Positions 1 to 7,077 are shown, counted from the stretch's first letter. The stretch: 7,874 nucleotides of DNA from Bacteroidales bacterium (GCA_023230285.1 JALNXP010000113.1:1-7874), one strand, 5' to 3'. Made by a program: numbers and translations. Notes: generated from the sequence alone by a model not told the origin.

Positions 1-2540
1 GTGTCGCGTTTACTCAGCTCGGCAACAAGTTTTATTCTCTGTGCCTCGCCGCCGGAAAGGGTAGTAGCCGATTGTCCTAATTTAAGATAGCCCAATCCAA
101 CTTCCTGCATATAACTTATCTTACGAATTATACTTGGCACATTGCTGAAAAATTCCACAGCCTGATTTATTGTCATGTCAAGTACATCAGCAATGGATTT
201 ACCTTTATAACGAATCTCTAATGTCTCTCTGTTATAGCGTTTGCCCTGACATTTAGGACATTTTATATGAACACTCGGCATAAAGTGCATCTCAATAATT
301 TGCTCCCCATTACCTGTACACTCTTCACAACGCCCACCTTTTATGTTAAAAGAAAATCGTCCCGAAGTGTACCCCCGCATCTTCGATTGTGGCGTTAAAG
401 CAAAAAGTTCCCTGATGTCGGTGAATACATTGGTGTATGTAGCAGGATTGGAACGCGAACTTTTTCCAATAGGCGATTGGTCTATAGCAATGACTTTGTC
501 GATGTTTTTTATGCCCGTTATTTCTGAATAGGGTAGAATATTACGCTTTCCGTTATATAAAGTGTTGACTAATAATGGATAAAGTGTCTGATTTATCAAC
601 GATGATTTTCCGCTGCCTGATACGCCTGTTACACATATCAACTTGTTTAATGGAATTGTCAGGTCTATGTTTTTTAAGTTATTGCCACAGGCACCTTTAA
701 GCTCTATGAACTTGCCGTTACCTTCTCGTAATGTTACCGGCTGCTCAATGCAAAGCTCTCCACTTAAATATTTGCCGGTTATAGACCCCGATTTGAGGAT
801 GTCGCTAATCGTACCTTGTGCAACTATATTGCCACCAAGTCGTCCCGCCCCGGGTCCGATGTCTATTATCATGTCAGCCGCCCGCATCGTGGCTTCATCA
901 TGCTCCACAACAATTATTGAATTGCCTAAATCTCTTAAACTCTTTAAAGAGTCTATCAACCTGTAATTGTCTCTCTGATGTAAACCTATACTCGGCTCAT
1001 CAAGAATATATAAAACACCTATCAATTGTGAGCCTATCTGTGTAGCTAACCGTATACGCTGTGCCTCTCCTCCGGATAACGTCGGTGCCGACCGGTCTAA
1101 GGATAAATAGTCTAAACCTACTTCTATGATAAAATCTATTCGCTTGATAATCTCCCTTAATATGTCTTTGGCTATCGCCTTTTTTTTATCTGAAATGTTA
1201 TCAGAAACATATTTAATCCATTCTGATAATTTACTAAATTCTAAATGAGATACTTCCGCAATGTCTTTACCACAAATCTTAAAATTCAGCGAAGATTGTT
1301 TTAACCTCGTTCCATTACATTCGGGACATACAGTCTCATTCATAAAAGATGTAACCCATTTGTTTGTGGATTGTATGTCGAATACCTGAGATTGCTCTTT
1401 GATGAAGTTTACTATGCCGGCAAAGTTTAAGTCATAATCAAGGTTTACTCCAAGATAACTGTTCTTTACATAGAATTTTTCTTGACCGCCCCATAAAATC
1501 ATGTTGATGGCTTCTTCAGGAATGTCTTTTATCGGAGTTGATAATGAAAAGTTATATCCCTTAGCTATTGCATTGATTTGGCTGAATATCCAGCTGGCTT
1601 TGTAGTTGCCTAACGGAGCAATTCCACCGTCTTTGATGGATTTATTCCTGTCAGGAAAAATCTTGTCTATGTCTATCTCGTTTATGTATCCGAGTCCGCT
1701 GCATCGCGGACAAGCTCCGTATGGCGAGTTAAACGAAAATGCATTAGGCTCCGGCTCATTATATGAAATTCCACTCTCTGGACAAATTAATTTTTTGCTG
1801 AACGGCTTCTCGGAATTGTCATCCGAATTTACTACCGTTAAAATGTCTTTACCATATTTAAAAGCAGCTTGTACACTCTCTTTTAATCGCATGCTTGAAG
1901 AAGTACTGACATTAATGCTGTCTATTAACAAACTGATGTCGTGAGTATTATACCTGTTGGTTTGCATGCCTGCCGTCAGCTCCTTTATCTCACCATCTAC
2001 CATCACTTTTAAAAATCCCTGCCGTCTGAGCTTCTCAAATAATTCTCTGTAATGTCCTTTTCTCCCTTTGATTAATGGCGCTACTATCAAAATAGATTTG
2101 CTGTCATATTCTTTCTGAATAAGCTCAATAATCTGATTCTCAGAATATTTGACCATCAACTTGCCTGTTGATGGAGAATACGCATCTGAAATTTTAGCAA
2201 AAAGTAAACGTAACAAATCATAAATTTCTGTAATAGTGCCAACAGTAGAGCGGGGATTTTTATTCGTAGATTTCTGCTCAATGGCAACAACAGGACATAA
2301 ACCGGTGACCGAATCTACATCCGGACGGTCTAAATTGCCAATGAAATGTCTTGCATAACTTGACATAGTCTCCATGTATCGTCTTTGCCCTTCAGCATAA
2401 ATAGTGTCAAAAGCAAGCGAAGATTTGCCGCTACCACTTAAACCTGTAACGACAACAAGCTGATTGTGTGGTATTACTAAATCAATATTTTTTAAATTGT
2501 TGACTCTCGCTCCCAATATTACTAATTCATCATTTGCCAT
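1..2540 (-). CDS. uvrA: UvrA, excinuclease ABC subunit A (3' end beyond window)
   Basis: UvrA is the DNA-damage-recognition ATPase of nucleotide excision repair; as a dimer it loads UvrB onto lesions in the cytoplasm. The 846 visible codons cover nearly all of the protein (E. coli UvrA has 940 residues); about 95 C-terminal residues, including the second Walker B, lie beyond position 1. Domains in order: Walker A GLSGSGKS at residue 33, first zinc module at 253-280, ABC signature LSGGEAQRIRL at about 488 followed by Walker B YILDEPSIGLH, second Walker A GVSGSGKS at 639, second zinc module with Cys738, 741, 761 and 764, and second signature LSGGEAQRIKL at about 828. The first zinc module is atypical: CPES...CPRC has Ser256 where E. 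coli has Cys. The start ATG at 2540 (MANDELVIL) gives the normal N-terminus and lies 3 nt after the rfbC stop. It is the last gene of the train seen here. Identity is certain. Confidence 0.98.
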   Translation of the reverse strand, partial: MANDELVILGARVNNLKNIDLVIPHNQLVVVTGLSGSGKSSLAFDTIYAEGQRRYMETMSSYARHFIGNLDRPDVDSVTGLCPVVAIEQKSTNKNPRSTVGTITEIYDLLRLLFAKISDAYSPSTGKLMVKYSENQIIELIQKEYDSKSILIVAPLIKGRKGHYRELFEKLRRQGFLKVMVDGEIKELTAGMQTNRYNTHDISLLIDSINVSTSSSMRLKESVQAAFKYGKDILTVVNSDDNSEKPFSKKLICPESGISYNEPEPNAFSFNSPYGACPRCSGLGYINEIDIDKIFPDRNKSIKDGGIAPLGNYKASWIFSQINAIAKGYNFSLSTPIKDIPEEAINMILWGGQEKFYVKNSYLGVNLDYDLNFAGIVNFIKEQSQVFDIQSTNKWVTSFMNETVCPECNGTRLKQSSLNFKICGKDIAEVSHLEFSKLSEWIKYVSDNISDKKKAIAKDILREIIKRIDFIIEVGLDYLSLDRSAPTLSGGEAQRIRLATQIGSQLIGVLYILDEPSIGLHQRDNYRLIDSLKSLRDLGNSIIVVEHDEATMRAADMIIDIGPGAGRLGGNIVAQGTISDILKSGSITGKYLSGELCIEQPVTLREGNGKFIELKGACGNNLKNIDLTIPLNKLICVTGVSGSGKSSLINQTLYPLLVNTLYNGKRNILPYSEITGIKNIDKVIAIDQSPIGKSSRSNPATYTNVFTDIRELFALTPQSKMRGYTSGRFSFNIKGGRCEECTGNGEQIIEMHFMPSVHIKCPKCQGKRYNRETLEIRYKGKSIADVLDMTINQAVEFFSNVPSIIRKISYMQEVGLGYLKLGQSATTLSGGEAQRIKLVAELSKRD

Positions 2541-2543
2541 TTG

Positions 2544-3092
2544 TTAAATGCTAAATTTTGATATAAATTTGTTTAATGGCTTGGCTGTATTGTCTTTAGA
2601 AGAAGTTATAGGCGGAATATTTTGCCACGCTATGTTTATGTCGGCATCGTTCCAGATAATAGAATTTTCACTTTCGGGGTGATAGTACTCAGAACATTTA
2701 TATTGAAAAATGGTGTTATCTTCTAAAGATTGAAATCCGTGAGCAAAGCCTTGAGGTATCCAAAACATCAGCTTATTAGTAGATGTTAAGATAACGCCGT
2801 GCCACTTGCCATAAGTCGGAGAACCTGAGCGTATGTCTACGGCTACATCAAAAACAGCACCAGCGACAACTCTTACTAATTTGTGCTGAGCGTATGGCGG
2901 CTCTTGAAAATGTAATCCGCGTATTGTGCCTCGCTGCGATTTAGATTCGTTGTCCTGCTTGAAATCCTGATAAAGTCCAAACTCGGCGAATACCTGTTTG
3001 TTGTATGCCTCAAAAAAATACCCTCGTGCATCTTCAAAAACTTTGGGCTTTATGACAAATAAATCCTGTATTTCGGTTTTTATTATTTCCAT
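2544..3092 (-). CDS. rfbC: dTDP-4-dehydrorhamnose 3,5-epimerase (RmlC/RfbC)
   Basis: This cytosolic cupin enzyme epimerises C3 and C5 of dTDP-4-dehydro-6-deoxyglucose, the third step of dTDP-L-rhamnose synthesis for surface polysaccharides. With the start at 3092 (MEIIKTEI) it has 182 residues, the usual family size. An in-frame ATG at 3134 would add 14 residues and overlap lpdA by 35 nt; I prefer 3092 because RmlC proteins begin just before this motif and it leaves a clean 7-nt gap after the lpdA stop. Visible motifs are FEDARGYFFEAYN (19-31), QRGTIRGLHFQ with the catalytic His61, the cupin core VVAGAVFDVAVDIR (75-88), WIPQGFAHGF (111-120), and YKCSEYY with the likely general-acid Tyr131, then the WNDADINIAW tail. 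No rmlA, rmlB or rmlD is in the window, so its pathway partners must be encoded elsewhere. It lies between lpdA and uvrA. Confidence 0.95.
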   Translation of the reverse strand: MEIIKTEIQDLFVIKPKVFEDARGYFFEAYNKQVFAEFGLYQDFKQDNESKSQRGTIRGLHFQEPPYAQHKLVRVVAGAVFDVAVDIRSGSPTYGKWHGVILTSTNKLMFWIPQGFAHGFQSLEDNTIFQYKCSEYYHPESENSIIWNDADINIAWQNIPPITSSKDNTAKPLNKFISKFSI

Positions 3093-3099
3093 AGATTTA

Positions 3100-4485
3100 T
3101 TATATGTGAATACATTCATTATATGCTGCTTCAAAAGCCTCCATTACAGCTTCCGACATTGTTGGGTGCGGGTGTATGGCTTTCATGATGTCATAGCCCT
3201 TGACGTGCATCTTCTTCGCAACTACAATTTCAGATATCATCTCGGTGACGTTTTCGCCCATAAAATGCGCTCCCAAAATTTCGTCATTGTCGGCGTTGAG
3301 AATTACTTTAATCATGCCTTCTTTGTTTCCTGAAGCTGTTGCTTTGCCTGAAGCTGTGAATGGAAATCTTCCTATCTTCAAGTTATAACCCTGCGCAATG
3401 GCTTTCTCTTCGGTCAAGCCTACGGAGGCAATCTCAGGACTGCAATATGTACAGCCCGGAACGTTGGCATAATCTACCGGTGTCGGTGACAAACCGGCGA
3501 TTTTTTCAACACAGCAAATACCTTCAGCGGAAGCTACATGCGCTAAAGCTTGCCCCGGAACAATGTCACCAATGGCATAAATGCCGTCAACGGAAGTTTT
3601 ATAATATTCGTCAACAATAATTTTGCCGCGTTCTGTCTTTACGCCTATATCTTCAAGCCCAATGTTCTCTATGTTGGTGATAACACCGGCAGCCATCAGA
3701 ACTATTTCTGATTCAACAGTTTCAATGCCTTTAGGCGTTTGTATTGTGGAAATACAGCCCTCACCGGAAGTGTCTACAGCTGTAACAGAAGAAGAGGTCA
3801 TAACCTTCATCTTCATTTTCTTCAGCTCGCGGGTCATCAATTTGGTAAGCTCTTTATCTTCAACAGGTAAAATGTCAGGCATAAATTCCACTAAGGTGAT
3901 GTCGGTTCCGATGGTTTTGTAAAAATAGGCAAATTCCATTCCTATGGCTCCTGAACCTATGACAAGCATGCTCTTTGGCTGCTTTGTCAGTGTCATGGCT
4001 TCTCTGTAGCCTATGATTTTTTTATGGTCACGCTTGATGTTTGGCAGGTCGCGGGAACGTGCACCCGTAGCTAAAATGATGTGTTCAGCTTCAATTAATG
4101 TTTTACTGCCATCTTCATTGGTCACTTCTATTGTCTTGTTATCTAATAATTTACCAACGCCCTGTACTACGTCTATCTTGTTTTTTTTAAATAAAAAGTT
4201 GATGCCTTTGTTCATCGTGTCAGCTACACTTCTGCTTCTTGCTATTATTGTACCGAAATCTGCGGTAGGCGTTGCCGCCTCAATGCCGTAATGAGAAGCA
4301 TTCATGATATATTTGTATACCGAAGCACTTTTAAGTAATGCTTTAGTTGGAATACAACCCCAATTTAAGCACGTGCCGCCAAGCTCGGCTTTTTCGATTA
4401 CTACTACATTAAATCCTAATTGTTTTGCCCTGATAGCAGCAACATAGCCGCCGGGACCACTTCCTATGATTGCAATATTATACAT
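3100..4485 (-). CDS. lpdA: Dihydrolipoamide dehydrogenase (E3)
   Basis: This FAD enzyme reoxidises dihydrolipoyl groups of 2-oxo acid dehydrogenase complexes or the glycine cleavage H protein, passing electrons to NAD+. At 461 residues it has the normal length. It shows the FAD-binding GSGPGG at 8-13, the redox-active disulfide CLNWGC (Cys39/Cys44), the ATGA segment at 139-142, the NAD-binding GSGAIG at 177-182, the second FAD contact GIYAIGDI, and the C-terminal dimer-interface HPHPTMSE with catalytic His440 and Glu445. The CTYCSPE segment before ASVGLTE is common in E3 proteins. No E1, E2 or glycine-cleavage gene is nearby, so which complex it serves cannot be read from context. The gene starts 11 nt after the beta-barrel gene stop and ends 7 nt before rfbC. 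Mercuric or glutathione reductases share the fold, but the motifs fit E3 best. Confidence 0.97.
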   Translation of the reverse strand: MYNIAIIGSGPGGYVAAIRAKQLGFNVVVIEKAELGGTCLNWGCIPTKALLKSASVYKYIMNASHYGIEAATPTADFGTIIARSRSVADTMNKGINFLFKKNKIDVVQGVGKLLDNKTIEVTNEDGSKTLIEAEHIILATGARSRDLPNIKRDHKKIIGYREAMTLTKQPKSMLVIGSGAIGMEFAYFYKTIGTDITLVEFMPDILPVEDKELTKLMTRELKKMKMKVMTSSSVTAVDTSGEGCISTIQTPKGIETVESEIVLMAAGVITNIENIGLEDIGVKTERGKIIVDEYYKTSVDGIYAIGDIVPGQALAHVASAEGICCVEKIAGLSPTPVDYANVPGCTYCSPEIASVGLTEEKAIAQGYNLKIGRFPFTASGKATASGNKEGMIKVILNADNDEILGAHFMGENVTEMISEIVVAKKMHVKGYDIMKAIHPHPTMSEAVMEAFEAAYNECIHI

Positions 4486-4496
4486 GTCGTTGTCTG

Positions 4497-5168
4497 TTAA
4501 AATTTAAAATATATTCCTAAACTGATGTCGCCCTGAATAAATGTGGTGTACGAATTTAAACTTAAACTCGGATAAATACCACCACTTCCAATATTGATGC
4601 CTAAACCGCTTCCGGTAAAAGTCATTGGTAACAATGCTCTGCCCTGAAGCCTTAAACCAATGTGCCTGTTGATGTCATATTTTAATCCAACACCTGCTGT
4701 GGCTGCAAAAAGCCAATTGTCTGTGTCAAAATCGTCAGGCGCTGTGTTGTATATGGCTTTTGTCTTAATGTTGACGGCTCCAATAGATAACATTCCGTAT
4801 GGACGTAATGATTGGTTACGTGTCAAATATCTTATACCTCCAAGCTGAAGATAATGTATGTGAGTTTGTAATTCGACAGATCCTACTAATAAATCGTTAT
4901 TTTCAAGTACACTTTTGGGATTTGCTCCCGTATAACTTAGCTCTATATCGGTGCCGCTCGGTAATGAAAAACTTAAAGCAACTGAGTAGTCAATGGCGTT
5001 GTTGATGTCGTAATTGTTGATATGCCCGCCAATGAAAAATCCTGAATTTACAGCAAATTCAAAATTTGTTTTGTTGCTGTAAGCATTTTTATTTGATGTG
5101 ATATCGTATTGTGCCGTGAGCTGAAAACATATTAAAATAACTGTAATGGAAAAAAATAATTGCTTCAT
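4497..5168 (-). CDS. Outer-membrane beta-barrel protein, function unknown
   Basis: I do not recognise a specific family. The 223-residue protein starts with a signal peptide (MKQLFF, hydrophobic stretch to about residue 17, probable cleavage within LTAQ at 18-20). The mature part alternates polar and hydrophobic residues with many Gly, Ser, Asn and aromatic residues, as in amphipathic beta strands, for example GGIRYLTRN, LFAATAGVGLKYDI and FIQGDISLGIYFKF. It ends in an aromatic residue (KF), the usual terminal signal for barrel insertion. Size and composition suggest a small barrel of roughly 8-10 strands, like OmpW or PF13505-type proteins. The first third contains two NNYDINNA-like polar stretches that may be loops. 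It starts 2 nt after the lipoprotein gene stop, so the two envelope proteins are probably made together. The barrel call is an inference from composition and the terminal residue; the substrate is unknown. Confidence 0.8.
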   Translation of the reverse strand: MKQLFFSITVILICFQLTAQYDITSNKNAYSNKTNFEFAVNSGFFIGGHINNYDINNAIDYSVALSFSLPSGTDIELSYTGANPKSVLENNDLLVGSVELQTHIHYLQLGGIRYLTRNQSLRPYGMLSIGAVNIKTKAIYNTAPDDFDTDNWLFAATAGVGLKYDINRHIGLRLQGRALLPMTFTGSGLGINIGSGGIYPSLSLNSYTTFIQGDISLGIYFKF

Positions 5169-5170
5169 GC

Positions 5171-5452
5171 TTATCTGTTTTTACGTTTTTGTGTAGGTAA
5201 ATTGTGCAGATGTCTTGCATTATATTTTTTGACAATGTAATCTTTGGGCGGTGGCGATTTTTTTTTCTCCATTGCAGAATATGATTTGGTCGCTTGTGAA
5301 GGATGCTTTTTGCCGGTACGAAATCCTTCCGGCGATGCTAAACACTTTTTATTGCCGGTAATACTGTTCGCAGTTGTAGAACAACTTGCTACAATAAAAA
5401 CTGTAAAAAAGACAAAAGTCCAAATCAATATATTTTTACGCCGAATTTGCAT
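5171..5452 (-). CDS. Small, very basic lipoprotein of unknown function
   Basis: This 93-residue protein has a clear lipoprotein signal: basic n-region MQIRRK, hydrophobic core at 8-21, and lipobox VASC with the lipidated Cys at 24. The mature chain of 70 residues is rich in Lys and Arg (about 17 against three acidic residues) and contains the SPPPK turn and several short basic clusters (KKK, KRK); it should be largely unstructured. No acidic residues follow the Cys, so the surface-export signal known from Bacteroidota lipoproteins is not apparent and retention on the periplasmic side is more likely. Its ATG shares one base with the dapA stop (TAATG), suggesting translational coupling, and the beta-barrel gene follows after 2 nt. 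I do not recognise a family. The signal, the tight spacing on both sides and lack of a competing long ORF support a real gene. Confidence 0.75.
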   Translation of the reverse strand: MQIRRKNILIWTFVFFTVFIVASCSTTANSITGNKKCLASPEGFRTGKKHPSQATKSYSAMEKKKSPPPKDYIVKKYNARHLHNLPTQKRKNR

Positions 5453-6345
5453 TATTTTATCGCTAAAATAGTCTGAATTTCATTTGCTATTTCATTGTAT
5501 AGATTACCACTGACAGGCATTAACGGAAGCCTTAGTATGTTGTCGCAATATCCTAAATACTGTAATGCTGCTTTTATACCCGCCGGATTACCTTCTCTGA
5601 ATATCAATCTTGTAAAATTGAATAATAAATTATGAATTTTGAGCGCAGTGTCAAAATCTTTGTCGTATGCTAAATGTATCATTTTTGCATACTCGCTCGG
5701 AAATATGTTGCCTACAACGGAAATAGCTCCGTCAGCACCAAGAAGCATATATGGCAGGTTTAGCATATCATCACCCGATAATACACTGAAATCTTCAGGC
5801 TTGTTGTGGCAGATTGTCATAAATTGCTCCATGTTACCGGAGGCTTCTTTTATGCCTACTACATTTTTACATGTGTCTGCTATTTTTAAACAAGTCTCTG
5901 CCGTAATGTTAGATGCTGTTCTGCCAGGTACATTGTATATAATTACCGGACAAAACGAACTTGTCGAAATTAATTTGAAATGTTCATAAATACCTTGCTG
6001 ACTCGGCTTGTTATAATATGGCGCAACTGATAATATGCCGTCAATTTTATATTTGGCTATTTCATAAATCCTGCTGATTACAGACTGTGTCGAGTTTCCC
6101 GAACACCCTACGATTAAAGGAATACGAGAATTGATTATCTCTGTCGAATACTCAATAATCATGTTCTGTTCCGATTTGGATATTGTTGAAGCCTCTCCTG
6201 TTGAACCTAATAGTACAATATAATCTACTCCTCTTTCTATGAGATTGTTAATAATGTAACCTAAAGAGGCATAATCAACACTCGTATTTGTGTTGAAAGG
6301 GGTTATTACTGCTACCCCTGCTCCGGTAAATAGTTTTTGTTTCAT
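5452..6345 (-). CDS. dapA: 4-hydroxy-tetrahydrodipicolinate synthase (DapA)
   Basis: DapA condenses pyruvate with L-aspartate semialdehyde, the first committed step toward diaminopimelate (peptidoglycan) and lysine. The 297-residue protein is a full-length TIM barrel of the DapA/NanA family. The residues expected from E. coli DapA are visible: Lys166 in GIKEASG forms the Schiff base, Tyr137 in IIYNVPGRT and Tyr111 in APYYNKPS are the proton-relay tyrosines, Arg142 binds the aldehyde carboxylate, and GSTGEAST at 47-54 provides Ser48 and Thr49 where E. coli has Thr44-Thr45. The retained tyrosines and Arg favour DapA over N-acetylneuraminate lyase. The start ATG directly abuts the stop of the DUF6913-like gene (TAAATG), and its own stop overlaps the lipoprotein start by one base, so translation of the three is probably coupled. 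No other lysine-pathway gene is in the window. Confidence 0.95.
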   Translation of the reverse strand: MKQKLFTGAGVAVITPFNTNTSVDYASLGYIINNLIERGVDYIVLLGSTGEASTISKSEQNMIIEYSTEIINSRIPLIVGCSGNSTQSVISRIYEIAKYKIDGILSVAPYYNKPSQQGIYEHFKLISTSSFCPVIIYNVPGRTASNITAETCLKIADTCKNVVGIKEASGNMEQFMTICHNKPEDFSVLSGDDMLNLPYMLLGADGAISVVGNIFPSEYAKMIHLAYDKDFDTALKIHNLLFNFTRLIFREGNPAGIKAALQYLGYCDNILRLPLMPVSGNLYNEIANEIQTILAIK

Positions 6346-6882
6346 TTATTCTTGTATTGATTTAATAGTTAAATAAGCATATATTGCTTCGATATATTCT
6401 GTCGCCTTAGCTTCTTTGTTTAAGGCAAATTTTATGTCTGAATATTTTGAGGTCTCTAAATCTGAAGACGAAACTTTTAATTTTGCCTTCGATAAAGAAA
6501 AAATATATTTTATGACAAAACTGTCAGAATGCGAAAAATCAATCAGATAATCAAATGATTTTTCAATAAATTCGTTGACGGCTTTATTATTGGGAATACC
6601 CCAAAAATTAGTGTCGGCTTTACGTATTACAAACTCTTCCGAAGTACAATAAATAGGAAGGTCTTTACCGGCAAAATAATATATAATGGCTACCTTTTTG
6701 CCTTCTGAAATAAATTGCTGCGCTAATTTAATCGATTGATTATACAAACTTTCATCACTTATATCCGCTACAAACCCAATTTCCATCGCTTGGCTTATAG
6801 GAATATACCTCACAACCCTGCTATCTACCTTAGATAACAACTTGTTTAATTTTACGTTGCTTATGTTTGTTAATAAACTCAT
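6346..6882 (-). CDS. DUF6913-like protein of unknown function
   Basis: A 178-residue soluble protein without signal peptide or membrane segment. From memory its pattern matches the Bacteroidota family DUF6913: an N-terminal basic helix (about 1-25), an IGFVADISDE strand-turn (about 35-44), a helix followed by EGKKVAIIYYF (about 60-70), the NFWGIPNNKAVNEF segment, then FDYLIDFS and SLSKAKLKVS. Alternating strands and helices suggest a Rossmann-like alpha/beta fold, with LIDFS as a possible strand-end active region; no catalytic motif is evident. The family's role is, to my knowledge, unknown. It is the first gene after the operon promoter and abuts dapA with no intervening base, and I recall members of this family next to dapA in other Bacteroidota, which hints at a link with cell-wall or lysine metabolism. 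No Shine-Dalgarno precedes the ATG at 6882, which lies 10 nt after the inverted repeat. Confidence 0.75.
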   Translation of the reverse strand: MSLLTNISNVKLNKLLSKVDSRVVRYIPISQAMEIGFVADISDESLYNQSIKLAQQFISEGKKVAIIYYFAGKDLPIYCTSEEFVIRKADTNFWGIPNNKAVNEFIEKSFDYLIDFSHSDSFVIKYIFSLSKAKLKVSSSDLETSKYSDIKFALNKEAKATEYIEAIYAYLTIKSIQE

Positions 6883-6892
6883 TATTAATTTT

Positions 6893-6914
6893 AACAGCTT
6901 ACATTAAAGCTGTT
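6893..6914. repeat. Perfect 8-bp inverted repeat at the operon start
   Basis: AACAGCTT (6893-6900) and AAGCTGTT (6907-6914) are exact reverse complements separated by ACATTA. The repeat lies between the minus-strand -7 box (6916-6923) and the start codon at 6882. With a TSS expected about 5-8 nt after the box, one arm would overlap the TSS, so a full RNA hairpin would form only if transcription starts at its outer edge; a DNA operator bound by a dimeric regulator is at least as plausible. No regulator gene is adjacent. Confidence 0.6.
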
Positions 6915-6915
6915 G

Positions 6916-6923
6916 CAAAGGTA
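6916..6923 (-). promoter_or_regulatory. Bacteroidota-type -7 promoter box for the seven-gene train
   Basis: On the minus strand this reads TACCTTTG, matching the TAnnTTTG -7 consensus of the Bacteroidota primary sigma factor. It lies 33 nt upstream of the first start codon (6882). I see no good TTG-type -33 element at the usual distance; the upstream DNA is a nearly pure A/T tract. This is the only strong promoter match upstream of the train, so it probably drives all seven genes. Confidence 0.65.
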
Positions 6924-7069
6924 CATTTAATTTTTAGATTAATTTTTTTATTTGGTTAAATAAATTTAAAAATAATGTTATATTTATCTTCCAAGAATTG
7001 TTTCTATTTTATCATTGAAAAAAAATAAAAAAAACAATTTAAAAACAACGTGATGATAAAAAAATAATG

Positions 7070-7077
7070 TATCTTTG
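7070..7077 (+). promoter_or_regulatory. Bacteroidota-type -7 promoter box for tRNA-His
   Basis: TATCTTTG matches the TAnnTTTG -7 consensus and ends 15 nt before the mature tRNA 5' end, leaving a short leader for RNase P to remove. A run of A-rich DNA with several A tracts (7019-7066) precedes it and may act as an UP-like element. A -33 match is weak. The 6883-7092 intergenic region otherwise contains only AT-rich sequence and the divergent promoter on the other strand. Confidence 0.7.

Noticed and set aside
643..966. Plus-strand open frame of 107 codons
   Set aside because: It lies wholly antisense to uvrA, has no promoter or recognisable domain, and reads as a shadow of the coding strand.
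1606..1944. Plus-strand open frame of 112 codons
   Set aside because: Antisense to the conserved zinc module and flanks of UvrA; its sequence shows no protein-like motif.
3093..3134. Upstream ATG at 3134 as rfbC start
   Set aside because: It would add 14 residues not seen in RmlC proteins and overlap lpdA by 35 nt; the ATG at 3092 fits the family N-terminus.
3230..3235. Avoidance of GATATC as cause of the GAC-AT bias
   Set aside because: GATATC occurs here and again near 5100, so restriction-site avoidance does not explain the pattern.
3623..3922. Plus-strand open frame of 99 codons
   Set aside because: Antisense to lpdA in a region with clear E3 conservation; Ser/Pro/Ile-rich composition is typical of shadow frames.
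5639..5989. Plus-strand open frame of 116 codons
   Set aside because: Antisense to catalytic parts of dapA; no promoter or family resemblance.
6940..7066. Possible AT-rich replication or phage attachment region
   Set aside because: Only A/T tracts are visible, with no repeated box, DnaA site or tRNA 3'-end duplication; it is an ordinary divergent promoter region. The tRNA 3' end shows no direct repeat within the window.
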